A DNA stretch of 64,000 nt from Carex sylvatica (lineage: Eukaryota; Streptophyta; Magnoliopsida; Poales; Cyperaceae): contig CAXKVR010000274.1 of NCBI GenBank assembly GCA_964058845.1, forward strand, positions 29,834-93,833, given 5' to 3'. The number at the start of each line of letters is the position of its first letter. Position 1 is the first letter of the stretch. Made by a program: the position numbers and the translations under genes. Of the stretch, positions 48,411 through 60,104 are shown piece by piece. Under the pieces are notes generated by a model. That model ran no database searches. It worked only from the letters and a program-made list of their open reading frames with translations, and had not been told where the DNA came from.

Positions 48411-49730
48411 GAACTTCAGAAAATCATAATTAATTGTAGAAAAATCCAAATAAATGAAAATTTAACTTTAAACTGTGTGGAATGAAGTTCTCTACACACT
48501 GGTATAATTTATTTTACATTTCAGTCCATGCATCAGTCTGTATTGACCGATTTACCAGAATATATCATTTTCATTGGTTTTAGACATGATCATTAGGATA
48601 TCATGGTTTTGAGAATATGAGTGACCCAAATCAGTACATACTGATGCCTACTCACATGTTTGGACTCCATCCTTCAATATATGCACATTAAATCACTTTT
48701 ACCCTCTTGCTTCATGCAATCTAGTGCATATGACTTGTTCTTAGCCTTGCATTGGGATTTAAGCTTATCAATGCACATTATAGGTCCATTTGATCAAAGA
48801 AATAGTAAAGAAACCAGCCGACTTAACTTTACTATTCCTATTTTATTATTTTTCATTCTGTATTTTATTCTTTGATCTTCTAATCAAATAACTTTGATCA
48901 TTCAAATATAAAGGGAAATCAGCCGACTTAACCCCTGTATTCTTATGACCTCTATTATTTAATTGAAGATTAAAGAACTTAGTTTAAAAGAAAATCAAAG
49001 AAAATAAAGGAAAATTCATAAAATCAAGAAAGAAGAGGAAGAAAGAAAGAATAATTAAAAAAGAAGGATGAAAGGTGCATTCATAGCTATTTTTTGTATT
49101 TTTTCATAAAAAGGGAGAAAGAAATGCACATTTTTATATCTTTTAATTAAATTTCAGCAACAAAGAAAATGAAAGAACCATGTATATAAACATTGGAGAG
49201 TCCTTGGATTTTATCAACCATCATAGTTGTATTTCCTCCTCTCAATCAAACATATATTTTTATTAAACCTCATTGTTTCATCAATTGTAACAAGAGGAAG
49301 ATTAACATTTTTTATAGAGAGCTTAAATCCATGACTATGATTGGAGCAATGATTTTAAGCCTCTTCTTGACAAACAAAGAGATGAATCAAGCAAAAAAAG
49401 AAAGAAAAAAAAGGAAGAACAAACAAGAACAAAGATGAACATAATAAGAGAACAAGATAGATCTCAAGCTTCAAGTAAGAAGCATTTTTAATTTTTTATT
49501 AATCCATGGTTTTATACATATACATCATGGCCATTAAAGCACTATATTACATCATTTCTAGCTAATTATCTATAGCATAGATTGGGATTTGGGAGATTTC
49601 TAACTTCATTTGAGCTATATGGAGGCTTGCCATGGGAGGCCGAATATAGGTGTACATGTGTGTGTGTGTGTGTTTCGGCCATGGGAGTCCTTAGCCATGA
49701 GATGCTTGTTTTTTTTCTTTTAGGGTGCTC

Positions 49731-49738
49731 CTTATATA
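49731..49738 (-). promoter_or_regulatory. TATA box of LTR D (left copy)
   Basis: TATATAAG on the minus strand. The D copy at 54284 has a TATA element in the equivalent position, both next to an 'aaaccctag' phrase. Confidence 0.5.
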
Positions 49739-50194
49739 GCCTTAAGGCTAGGGCAACACTAGGGTTTCAATCTTGCATCTTCATCTTAGCCATTCATTTC
49801 ATCAAATGATTATCATGCAAGAAGGATAAGAATGGCTAGCATATTCTATAGCATATTCTTTAAGGGAGCATAGCATATTCTTCATGAGCTTATCCATAGC
49901 ATATGACATATTCTCCATGAGCTTATCCAATTGATTGAAGCACATGTGGGACCCATATGGCGGGTTTAATTGGAGATAAGGTAGTCGAATCATTTGAATT
50001 TGATTTCACTCGGCTCAGACACCATGTTTGGTTGTGGCCTTGGAATAAGGAGTTTAGACCTAGTTATTCCACCAAACGTGCCTTAATTGAGCCGGACTAA
50101 GATGGCATAAGCCAATCTTTAGGCCGGCCTAAATTAAACCACTTCACATGGTGGTTTAATTTTTATTCCACCTCATGGCCTAACTTGAATGATT

Positions 50195-51097
50195 ATAATA
50201 ATAATTTATTTGTATATAATTAGTATATTATTATTAGTATATAATTATATAATTAATATCTTTTTATTAATAATTATTATTAATAAATAATTATATAATT
50301 ATTGTGTTATATTGTTAATATATTAAATAATTATTATCTAATATTGTAATATATTATAGTTATTATTAATATATTAATATTGTGTAATTAGTATCTTATT
50401 AACGATATATAACTATATAATTAATATGTTATATTGTTAATATATTAAATAATTATTATAATAATATTATAATATTTTATAGTTATTATTAATATATTAA
50501 TATTATATAATTAGTATCTTATTATTAATAATTATTATTAATATATAATTATATAATTATATCCTATATTGTTAATATATTAAATAAATATTATAATAAT
50601 ATTATAATATATTGATATTATATAATTAATATTTTCTTATTAATAATTATTATTAATATGTAATTATATAATTAATATGTTATATTGTTAATATATTAAA
50701 TAATTATTATAATATATTATAGTTGTTATTAATATATTAATATTATATAATTAGTATCTTATTATTAATAATTATTATTAATTTATAATTAATATTGTTA
50801 ATATAGTAAATCATTATTATAATAATAATATAATATATTATAGTGGTTATTGATATATTAATATTATATAATTAGTATTTTATTTTTAATATATAATTAT
50901 ATAATTAATATTTTATGTTGTTAATATATTAGATAATTATTTTAATAAAATTATATAATTAGTATCTTTTTATTAATAATTATTAATAATTTATAATTAA
51001 TATTTTATATTATTAATATATTAAATAAGTTTTATATTAATATATAATATATTACAGTTATTAATAATATATTAATATTATATAATTAGTATCTTAT
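50195..51097. repeat. ~120-bp AT-rich minisatellite
   Basis: About eight degenerate units made only of A and T apart from a recurring 'tagtatctt' phrase, which appears near 50391, 50514, 50754, 50964 and 51089 with degenerate versions near 50255, 50634 and 50875. Spacings are mostly 120-125 bp. Confidence 0.8.
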
Positions 51098-51106
51098 TAT
51101 AAATAA

Positions 51107-51484
51107 GATGAGGGATCGGATGACACCGTTTTTTGGTGACATCGGATGACACCGTCCATTTTCAAAGTCCAAACGGTCGATCCAAACCGTTCAACTTGAT
51201 GGATATGTTAAAATGTGCTTGCAGATCAAATTTTACATTTTTCAGAATTTTTTTACTATTTATTCAGATGGGTTCAAAAATTCAACGGTCTGAATATAGC
51301 GATTTTGTTAAATACTTAATAAATAGTAAAAAAATTCCGAAAAATATAAAATTTGATCTGCAAACACATTTTAACATATCCATCAAGTTGAACGGTTTGG
51401 ATCGACCGTTTGGACTTTGAAAACTTTGAAAATGGACGATGTTATTCGATGTCACCAAAAAAGGGTGTAATCCGATCCCTCCTC
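51107..51484. mobile_element. MULE-type foldback MITE
   Basis: 378 bp. The left end GATGAGGGATCGGAT and the inverted right end GAGGAGGGATCGGAT match 14/15, and the inverted homology extends for roughly 150 bp into each arm. It is flanked by a perfect 9-bp duplication TATAAATAA (51098-51106 and 51485-51493), the length produced by Mutator-like transposases. No coding capacity. It is inserted at the right edge of the AT minisatellite. Confidence 0.88.
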
Positions 51485-52169
51485 TATAAATAATTAACCA
51501 ATTTAGGCTTTTAAAACTTTAGTCCTCCACCAACTCTAACCAAACAAGAAATAGTTTAAGTTATGATTTAACTTTAGGCCTTAACTAAACATGAATAATT
51601 TAGACCAATCTAAGTTAGAATAATCAATTTAGGCCTCCTTAGCTTTAGGCCACAACCAAACATGGGATGGCTTAGAAAGCTTAGAGCTGCGCTTTAATTC
51701 CATTAGCTCATTTAGCTTCGTGCCATTAACTTCGGCCCATTAGCTGCGCCTTTAATTTCATTCGGCTTAGAGAGCTGCTGAATTCTTTGAAACCATGGCA
51801 ATTAATTTCCATGCACATGCAATTCGGCATATAGCTAAGCCCATTTTGTCTCTTCTTTTAATTTTTGTTTCAATTCAAATAGAAGCCGTGAGCCTCATTT
51901 TAATGATTAAAGAGATATATCCATTTTCTCCATTTCAACTTAGAATGGACATCTCCATTTCTCATTTTGATTTTCAAAAATCCATAACTCTTCAATCACT
52001 TTGAGTTAGGAAGTGTATAATATATCAAAATTCATGGTGTAGAATATTATCATGTATTCTAACACGCCATTATACATTCATCTTGGAGAGCCTTCATGTA
52101 TTTTTGGCATTTTCCAAGTGTTTTAACATTGCCATTTTTATTTGAGCAACTTTTTAGGGTACAACACCG

Positions 52170-52187
52170 TCCTCGGCAACGGCGCCA
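52170..52187 (-). other. tRNA-Asp primer binding site, family B
   Basis: The same 18-base primer site as family A with one mismatch, 6 bases from the end of a B LTR. It is separated from its own internal region by the D insertion. Confidence 0.8.
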
Positions 52188-52193
52188 AAAACT

Positions 52194-52493
52194 TATTCGC
52201 TCAAAAGTATAGAACAAAGTTTCAGTATAGTAAGCTATACTTTTTAACCTTGATTACACTTTCGACTCAAATTGCAAGTATACAATCCTGTCGCATAGTA
52301 TTATCAGGTATCGATCCAAGAGACGGTTCGAACTTTACCGAACTTTACTTAAGTTAACTAAAATCTAGAAGTGAGAAATGGTAATTTGATTGTACTTAAA
52401 ACAATAAAGATTTTTTTTTTTTGTTTTAGAAAGAATAAAAAAACAGTTTCTAGGATTTCTGACCTCATCTCAGCTTTGCCTCTCGGTTATCTA
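52194..52493 (-). mobile_element. Family B 5' LTR fragment (B3)
   Basis: 300 bp of the 3' end of a B LTR (minus strand) adjoining the primer site. It stops abruptly at about 52493, where the internal region of another B copy begins, probably a deletion joint. It is the 5' partner of the LTR at 43809-45269. Confidence 0.7.
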
Positions 52494-53573
52494 AATTTGT
52501 TACAAAAAATATACTCTTATTTGTGGAAATTCTTTTAAAAATCCCCCAAGTTTGGATCCAGCTTAGGTTAGAAAGTCGCAGACTTCGTGTGTTGATACAT
52601 GCAAAAATATACTTCTTTGAAAATTTTGCGAGGCATTCCATGGGATTATGCCAGTACTCTTTTTTATTACTTTGGTAAATGAGTTCAAAGGCATCCCGTA
52701 GGATTTATTATGCCATTACTCTTATTTATCTCCATCTTTTCCTTTGTTTTATTTTTTTCTTTTATTTATTTGCATATATCATGAATACACACATCTCTAG
52801 ACATTAAATCATACCCATGGATATCCCGATCTTTCTAAATTCATTTTCTACATACAAGTTGCATTTTAAAAAAAAAAAATTAATTCCTAAATTTTTAATT
52901 TCTTAAACCTTTATTTCCACAAAGTTTTTCGCCAAATTATGTGGTTATTTTCAATTATTTCAAGGGTATTCCTAAAAACTCGTTAAAATTTGCATCAAAA
53001 ATTTCTAACTTTTTGACAATCACTCAAATTTATTAAAAAAAATTGTTTTTGCCCACTTTGAATACAAAAATTTTAACATGAGTTTTATACTTTAAGCATT
53101 TTCAGACAATGAAGTCCAATTATGCAAGACTCTATTTTTCATAATCTCGTAAAACATCTTGACAAATTTACAATCTCAAGCAATTAAGTTCAAAATCACA
53201 AATTCTATTCAAGGTCAAGTAAAAATCAAGGTAATAAATCTAAAAAATTTGAAAAACATACGAAAAAAAATAAACATGACCTAAATGCAGATACAATTTT
53301 TTTCTATTCCACCCTTCCAAACTTGAATGAAGCATTGTCCTCAATGCTTAAATTCACACAAGAAAAAGTAAATAGAAGAAAACATAGAAACTTACAAGAC
53401 ATAGAGCGAAGGGTGAAGCAGGGGATGATCGGCGAGGGAAATTGCCTCATATTTGCCTCGTGTGTCATCTCAATCTCCAGCTCCTGCAGTGATAGAAAAA
53501 AAATAAAAGAAAACGATACAAGTTAAAATCTAGAATTTATCAAAATAAGTAAAATCCAAAATTTTCGCAATCG
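52494..53573 (-). other. Internal region of a second family B element
   Basis: Homologous to 45.3-46.6 kb and to the family A non-coding region, including a 'cccccaag' tract near 52543 and the AAGCATTG-TCCT-CAATGCTT hairpin (about 53330-53349). No ORF of note; runs directly into the primer site. Confidence 0.7.
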
Positions 53574-53591
53574 TCCCCGGCAACGGCACCA
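53574..53591 (-). other. tRNA-Asp primer binding site, second family B copy
   Basis: The 18-base site with one mismatch (TGGTGCC for TGGCGCC), 6 bases from the LTR end at 53598. Confidence 0.8.
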
Positions 53592-53597
53592 AAAACT

Positions 53598-54283
53598 TGT
53601 TACACCAAAAGGTATAGTACAAAGTTTCAGTATAGCAAGCTATACTTTTTAACCTTGATTACACTTTCGACTTAGATTGTAAGTATACAATCCTGTCACG
53701 TAGTATTATCAGGTATCGATCCAAGGGACGGTTTGAACTTTATCGGACTTTACTTAAGTTAACTAAAATCTAGAAGTGAGAAATGGTAATTTAGTTGTAT
53801 TTAAAACAATAAAGAATTTTGGTTTTGGTTTTAGAAAGAATTAAAAAAAAAAAGGTTTCTAGGATTTCTGATTTCATCTTCAACTCTGCCTCTCGGTGCC
53901 TGACGCAGGCCGTGTACTCTCATACACAGTCCGTGTGGCCCTCGAGTTAATATAGCAGCTATTTGTTTCTGTGTCGGTAGCTTTGTGTATAGTTCTATTG
54001 ACCGTATCTGATGTTCCTAAATCTCAACTCTCGTTTGTTGGCTTAATAAACTTGGTACTAGAATTACAATTTCTGCCCTCTTAGGTTTCTAAACCTCAAC
54101 TCTCATTTGTTGGTATTCTACCTAAGTTACTTGTCTGGTTTAGTAAAGGTATCCACCATCTCCCGACGCATGGAAAGTTCACCTCTTGGCTACTAATTGG
54201 TTTCACCTCTCGGCTCACAAACCTACCTCTTATACTTAGTCTGGTTGAGAGAAAGATCAATACCAAAGTACAAAAAAGATGCT
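53598..54283 (-). mobile_element. Family B 5' LTR, truncated by family D (B4)
   Basis: Aligns with B1 from its terminus (TGTTACACC on +) for 686 bp, then is cut at 54284 by the start of a family D LTR. Contains the variant palindrome 'ggccgtgtactctcatacac' near 53908. Confidence 0.75.
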
Positions 54284-56640
54284 TGTTGTACCCTAAAATG
54301 GTACTAAATTAAAATTGGTAATATGTAAACACTTGGAAATATGCCAAATATGCATGAAGGCTCTCCAAGATGAATGAAAATAACATGATAGGATTTATGA
54401 TGATATTCTACATACAAAATCATGAAATTTGATATATTATGCAAATTCTAACTCAAAATAGTTGAAGAGTTATGAATTTTTAAAGATCTGGATAACATGG
54501 TAGCCTTTGACTGGTGCCACGTGTCCCTGGGTACCCATAGCATTTACCCTAACCCCTCTGTGTGCAAATTGGAGCACCAGAGTAATATCCTGAATTCTAG
54601 GCTCACTAATCAGTGAATAAATGGAAATTTCGCTGAATTACAGACTTGGATAAACCTAGAGCATTGGAAATGAACATGTGAACCGAGCTGACAGCTGAGC
54701 GGTTCACCATGTGCCAAGCTTAAGCCACCTTGAGGCGAATTAAAATCTCAGCACTGCAGCGCCCCTGACCCCTCTACAAGGGTATAGACTTGGTGTTCTA
54801 TACACCGCGTTGCAATCCATGCATGGCTTATGATGAGCCGTGCTCAAGCGAAAGAGACGAAGAACCGTAGAGGAGAACTAGCATGCGGGCCCTGCCTGAT
54901 AGCCTCTCTTCTCTTATTCTTCCCTCTTTCCTTCATCTCCGACGATGGAGAATCCCGTTTAAGGCAAAATTAAAGCCTAAAATGGAAAATTGAGAACACA
55001 AATGGGTTTCTCACCTCTATGCGACAACCTTTGAACAGTCAATTTGAAGGAAAACAGTCTCGAATGACCCGAACTCAAAGTACCCAAATTATAGGGTTCC
55101 TAGAATTGAGAGTAATGAAAGCTAATCAGAGCTCTCTGGATGTTTGAATGTGATCGTTGGGGGTTAAATGAGACCCTTTAATGCATTAATTAAATGGTAG
55201 ATACCTGAATTGCCTACTGGCATACTTGTGCACATGAAAGTAAAGGGCACAGTATATCCAAATGGAATTAGCATGTCATGACTCATGACATGCTTCATAT
55301 CAGCCTTTAAGTGATCTAAATCAAAGGCTATGATTGTGTTATGCTATGGATTGCCAACATGGCTTAAATTGATTGGATAATGCACTTGTAAGTGATGCCT
55401 GGAAGGTTGGAGCTCCAATCTGAACCATTAGAATGAAATGGATGAAATTAAGGGTGCTGATGATGCCAGCATAGGCTACACTCAAACCCTAAACCCTAGA
55501 GCCCTGATGGCTATATATACATGTGAAATTAAGCTCAAATGGCACCCAATTTTGATAAGCCTAGTAGCTAGATACATTATACATACACATACTGATATAC
55601 TGGTACATTAGCATACCAGTAGCCCCTAGAAGCAAGTTTCTTTTGTTCTTCCCCTGTAACAGACCTAATTCATAGGTAATTAGACTTTCGAAATGATGTA
55701 AGACCCTTAGGGGTCAAGTTATGTGCCTTTCATGGTTGAGTAAAATTTCTTCCTTTAAATTTTTTGTATTTTATTTGCTGTTTTCTTCTTCCTTTTCTAT
55801 TCTGTTTGATGTCTTCTTCTAAAATCATTTAAATACCTATAAAATTGTATATAATTATTTAAAATACAAAACATTACTGCTTAGATACAAAACTCTCATA
55901 AAAATCACTTTTTAAATATGTTTTATTGTACTTTTCTGAATTTTCTTCTTCTCTGCCTTTCATTAATCATTTTTGTAACTTAATTATAGGCAAGAATGAG
56001 TGTAGTGATCCAGCTGGCATCCTTGCTCATTTAAACCTATGGTTTTTTTTTTTATAAAAATGATTAAAAATAGGAAATAAAGTGATTTAAACAAAAGATA
56101 AACACACAAGATATGTTTAAAGTGAGCCAGCTGGCATCATTTGCAGTTTTCAACCTAATGTTCACTTGAGAGGGGTTATTTGCAAGTAAACTCAGAGAAA
56201 TGATGAAGTTGTGTTGATTTAAAGGCTAATTTCATGATTTTTCAGGGGTTTATTTATAAATAATGAGAAACTGAGGTCTAAAGTGCAAAAAGACAACAGT
56301 CATGGCTGTCTAATGTCAATTGTACCTTTAACCTATGAAGATTCAATGATATCCCTTTATTTAATCAAGTGAACATGCCTAAAAATATAATTTTCAGAAA
56401 ACCAAGGATCTCCCTGCATATTTGTAAGTTCTGACATGTTAAAAATGTTTTAAAAATGTCAATTGTGCCTTTAACCTATGAAGATTCAATGATATCCCTT
56501 TATTTAATCAAGTGAACATGCCTAAAAATATGATTTTCAGAAAACCAAGGATCTCCCTGAATATTTATAAATTCTAAAAACATTTATAATCACCTAAAAG
56601 TTCTCAAAAAGTTTTGAACTAAGAAGTCATTTCAGATAAA
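54284..56640 (+). mobile_element. Second family D LTR copy (partial)
   Basis: Starts TGTTGTACCCTAAAA. The first ~200 bp match the reverse complement of the left D terminus (51961-52166), with many substitutions, so it is an older, separate copy in the opposite orientation. A TATA element lies at 55512-55519 next to 'aaaccctaaaccctag'. A 143-bp tandem duplication lies at 56314-56599. The right end could not be found; the limit given is approximate. Confidence 0.55.
56314..56599. repeat. 143-bp tandem duplication in LTR D (right copy)
   Basis: 'tgtcaattgt(a/g)cctttaacc' starts at 56314 and again at 56457. About 100 bases after each start are nearly identical. Confidence 0.85.
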
Positions 56641-59439
56641 AGAAACAAACAAACAATGCATTGGTGATTGGTACACACCTGGCTGGCACTGGATCCAATT
56701 GCAAGGATTTCAATTTTACAATTATTCTGGCGCACTTTCTTTGCACATAACATGAGGACCACACTAATATGAAGCCACCTTTTCGCAAATTAATCACTAA
56801 AAATGTGTATTGGTAAAGTACCATCTCTACTGCTACTTAACACCATCAGTAATTTGACCGTCAGTATTGAAATAAGCAATCATTTATATAGAGTAAAAAC
56901 TGACTTTGTTATAATACATAAACAAAATAAATTAACGAAAAATATCATAATTACTATGGTACCTTGTATGTCACTTCATACATTAGCAGGTAGCACAACT
57001 CGAGGCATCAAAATTCCCTAGTTCTGAGCTCCCAAGGATTCCAATCTTTGTGCGTTGTTCTAATTACAATATATGCTCATCCTTGTACGCTATTGTAATT
57101 ATTGTCAAGTGAGAAATTATGAATTCAGTTATATTGGTCAAATATGGAGTAAGCTTCAGAAAATAATAGTAGAAAGGGAAAAACATTATATTTATATTTT
57201 CTTCTCTCTTCTTCGACTTGGAAAAAATTAAATCTTATGCATAATAATTGGTCTTTCGCTTGTGCAAACTATATCTCAAATAAGATGGAAAATTATCCCG
57301 GTATATAACTGCAATCCTGAAACATATACCATAGATAGGGTTCCAAAATTCTAAATGCATAAATTTTAAGGATGTTTTGGATGTTTCGCTCAAGAATTTA
57401 ATGAAAAGTAAAGTCAAGATAAATATGGAGGAACATGTATGGATTTAAACATGTTTATTGACTAAGTGCCTTATTAGGTAGAGCTTGACCTTGATTTGAT
57501 ATGTTATCATCTTGGCCTCTTATAAAAGGGAATACTTCCCAGTCCCACAAAAAATTGTTAGCCCATAATCAGGGGTATTGTTGTTGTATAAATTACATCA
57601 TATTGTCACTTGGTATAAATTACATTATATTTCTTTATGATATAACATTTGTCAGATATAGTTGATTTCTAAATTCTTTTATATGCCAAGAGCCAAGGTT
57701 AGAACCTCTACCAGAATACACATAATTTGACCGATATATGATGATACTACATTGTACCATAAATGACCGGCACATTCTTTGAGAATGTTAAAATATGTAA
57801 AATATGTTAATAATTAAATTGCTTTGAGAATATTTTAACAAAACACTATTTTTTTATATCAAGATCCTCGTCATGAAACTCGTGCCAAACAACCAAACAA
57901 CTCATATCTATATTCATCATAATCTAATTTATTAAATTGAACTATAATTAAGTTATATTCTTGAGTTAATTACAATTCACCCTTAAAGTACCATATGCTA
58001 GTCTGTCTTGGTTACTGAAGTAAAGAAGTTTCTATTTTGGAACTAAACATTTGAATGATTTCAAACCAAAAGAATTTTGTACCAGAAATCAGATTACTGA
58101 TCTGAAAATTAGAAGCATGCATTCCTTTACGACAGTCATAGCTTTGTCTATTCAGAATGAGATTTGATTTGTAATATCGACGATGTTTCTATTGGAAACA
58201 CAAATCAAACCTTTTCTTCAATTTCTGAGACATTGAGAACTTCCAAATTGACCTCCCTCTTTTTGTACCCTTGGAAAACCGTATCAACCAAGAAAGATGT
58301 GTCTTAGACATGTGTTAGGTGTATGTCAAATGCAATTTGGTATGTATTCATTAATTGATGGCACTTGCATCTTATGTAAGTGGCTTCCGGTATTCATTAA
58401 TTGATGGCATGATGACGCACTCATGGTTTGTCAGAGCATTATACAACATAAATAAACTTGTTAGAATTAGATATATGCAACTGAATTTGCATGTGATATA
58501 TATACTAAAGAAATTACACCTAGAGCTTGCTTTCACATCACAATATTAGCTACCAAAGCAAATTCCAGCATCAAGTTCAAAATCATGTTGATAACTTGTG
58601 TAAAATAAAACAAAGGGCAGGAATTGCTTATAGGATTCTGATCAGAACATTTCCAGAGCTGGCTTAGCTCCTTGTTTCCCAATCTCCATGTACGCTTGCT
58701 ACAAAAGCAATAGTTCGCAAGATAATTGACAAATTTATGACCTAACAAAAAGTAGCTAAATTGAATTCTGAACTAAATGAAACACATAAATCCAAAATCG
58801 CAAGAATACTAAATCCAATCGGATGGCCTAGCACGGAGCAAAAAAAAAAAAAAAAAAAATCTTCTATAAGAAGAAAACCCATTAAATTTTCAGATAGAAA
58901 ATGGAAGTCAAGAGGTGAAGCTGGGGTGCAAGGGAGGTGAGGGGAGGTTTAGGGGAGGAGAGGGTCTGCCGGTGGAAGGGGGTTAGTGGAGGGAGAGGTG
59001 ATAACGCCAAATAGTACCTAATAATTAAATTCAACTAAAGAGATCAATTGTCAGCATGAGTTTGTTTGTCACCGTCTGGCTTAGAGGAGCAATTACGAAA
59101 CCTACAAAATAATTTCAAAGTTTTCTCACAAACCTAGAAATTAATTTCAATGTATACCTACCTGATTACTTTGAGAGTCTCTTCTCCATTCTACCTGGAA
59201 GAAGAACAAAGAGAAAAACAGAAAAGCTGAGAAAGGGACCAAAGATGAGAGGTCAGACAAAGAATTAGAGGTTAGGCGAAGGGAGAAGACAGGAAGAGGC
59301 GGAGGAGAGAAAGAAGGCTGAAGAGTGAACAAAGAAACTAAGAAGAATTTGTCTTGTTGAAGATTAGGCGAAGAGAAAGGTCAGGAAGCGGCGGAGGAGA
59401 GAAGAGGGAGTTTTTAGACAACGCAAAGCGGAGGGTTTA
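56641..59439. other. Intergenic DNA upstream of GRV2
   Basis: No gene recognised. Notable items are a duplicated 'tattcattaattgatggca' at 58342-58360 and 58392-58410, a 20-base A run at 58840-58859, and purine-rich DNA from 58900 to 59420 containing a direct repeat of ~42 bp ('ttaggcgaag...aggcggaggagagaa' near 59271 and 59364). The purine-rich strand suggests a pyrimidine-rich leader on the minus strand, but no minus-strand gene was identified. Confidence 0.4.
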
Positions 59440-60104
59440 GACACACGTCAATGTAAGAAAACGAAATTTACTAAGATTTCTTCGATACAAATCCAACGGC
59501 TGGAAATCAGACAGCACTGAATGAACAGTGCAAATCTCTTCCAACATTATATATATAAAATAGATATGAATTTTAGAAGGAAAAAATACGTAATTTTGAG
59601 ATTTTGAAGGGGCATTCATAAAATCCCCCCTTATTTATAGTTTTATACAGCTAACGGAAGATGTTGAAAACTTGTAAAATCTTTCCATTGTCTAAATGCA
59701 AAAATTGTTATTTAGAAGGAATCGGAGAGACAAAATTGTCAAACAAACACACGGACGATTGATGCCAGTTAAACATCGAAATAAAAAACGAAAATAATAA
59801 TCCAAGGAAAATAAAGAAGAAGAAGAAAAAAAAGTCTCTTCTGGAACTGGAACTGGAACCCAACCCACGGCAACAACTAATTATCCCCGGGAAATTTCCG
59901 CAATCTCTCTCTGATCTATCTGATCGATCCCACTCCCAGCAGCCCTGCCCTGGATACCGATACCGATCGGGCGCACTGGGTGCCACTCAGTCCCGTGGGC
60001 CCCATCTCTCTCCCTCTCCCTCTCCCTCTCCCTCTCCCTCTCCCTTCCCTTGGCTCCTCCATCGCCATCGCCGCCGCGCTCTTCTAGAGACTCTCGACTC
60101 TCCC
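59440..60104 (+). promoter_or_regulatory. Probable promoter and 5' UTR of GRV2
   Basis: Lies directly upstream of the GRV2 start codon. Features: an AT-rich 'tatatatataaaat' at about 59548-59561, a GA-rich stretch near 59810, 'ggaact' triplication near 59838, and a pyrimidine tract of about seven CTCTCC units at 60007-60046, which is a common setting for plant leaders and core promoters. The transcription start was not determined. Confidence 0.4.
60007..60046. repeat. (CTCTCC)n microsatellite in GRV2 leader
   Basis: Almost seven perfect hexamer units, 59 bases before the ATG. Confidence 0.9.

Larger units (their letters stand above)
50022..51665. mobile_element. Foldback unit with perfect 19-bp terminal inverted repeats
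   Basis: CCATGTTTGGTTGTGGCCT at 50022-50040 is perfectly inverted at 51647-51665. Sequence just inside both ends is also loosely inverted. No convincing target duplication was found, so the superfamily is open. The interior is an AT-rich minisatellite and a MITE, with no coding sequence. Confidence 0.6.
46596..52166 (-). mobile_element. Family D long LTR insertion (solo LTR) with nested elements
   Basis: Begins TGTAGGGCGC and ends GGGTACAACA, flanked by a perfect 5-bp duplication CCGTC (46591-46595 and 52167-52171). It splits a family B element just before its primer site. Read on the minus strand it starts TGTTGTACCC and has a TATA box (49738 to 49731). No internal second LTR copy was seen, so I read it as a solo LTR of about 3.9 kb once the nested 50022-51665 unit is removed. 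It has ~382-bp internal tandem repeats. A second, diverged D copy starts at 54284 in the opposite orientation. No coding capacity recognised. Confidence 0.72.

Noticed and set aside
51961..54490. Inverted ~200-bp arms at 51961-52166 and 54284-54490 as another inverted-LTR element
   Set aside because: The left arm is the end of an insertion with its own CCGTC duplication at the far end, and the two arms are much diverged. They are two separate D insertions that happen to face each other, unlike family A.
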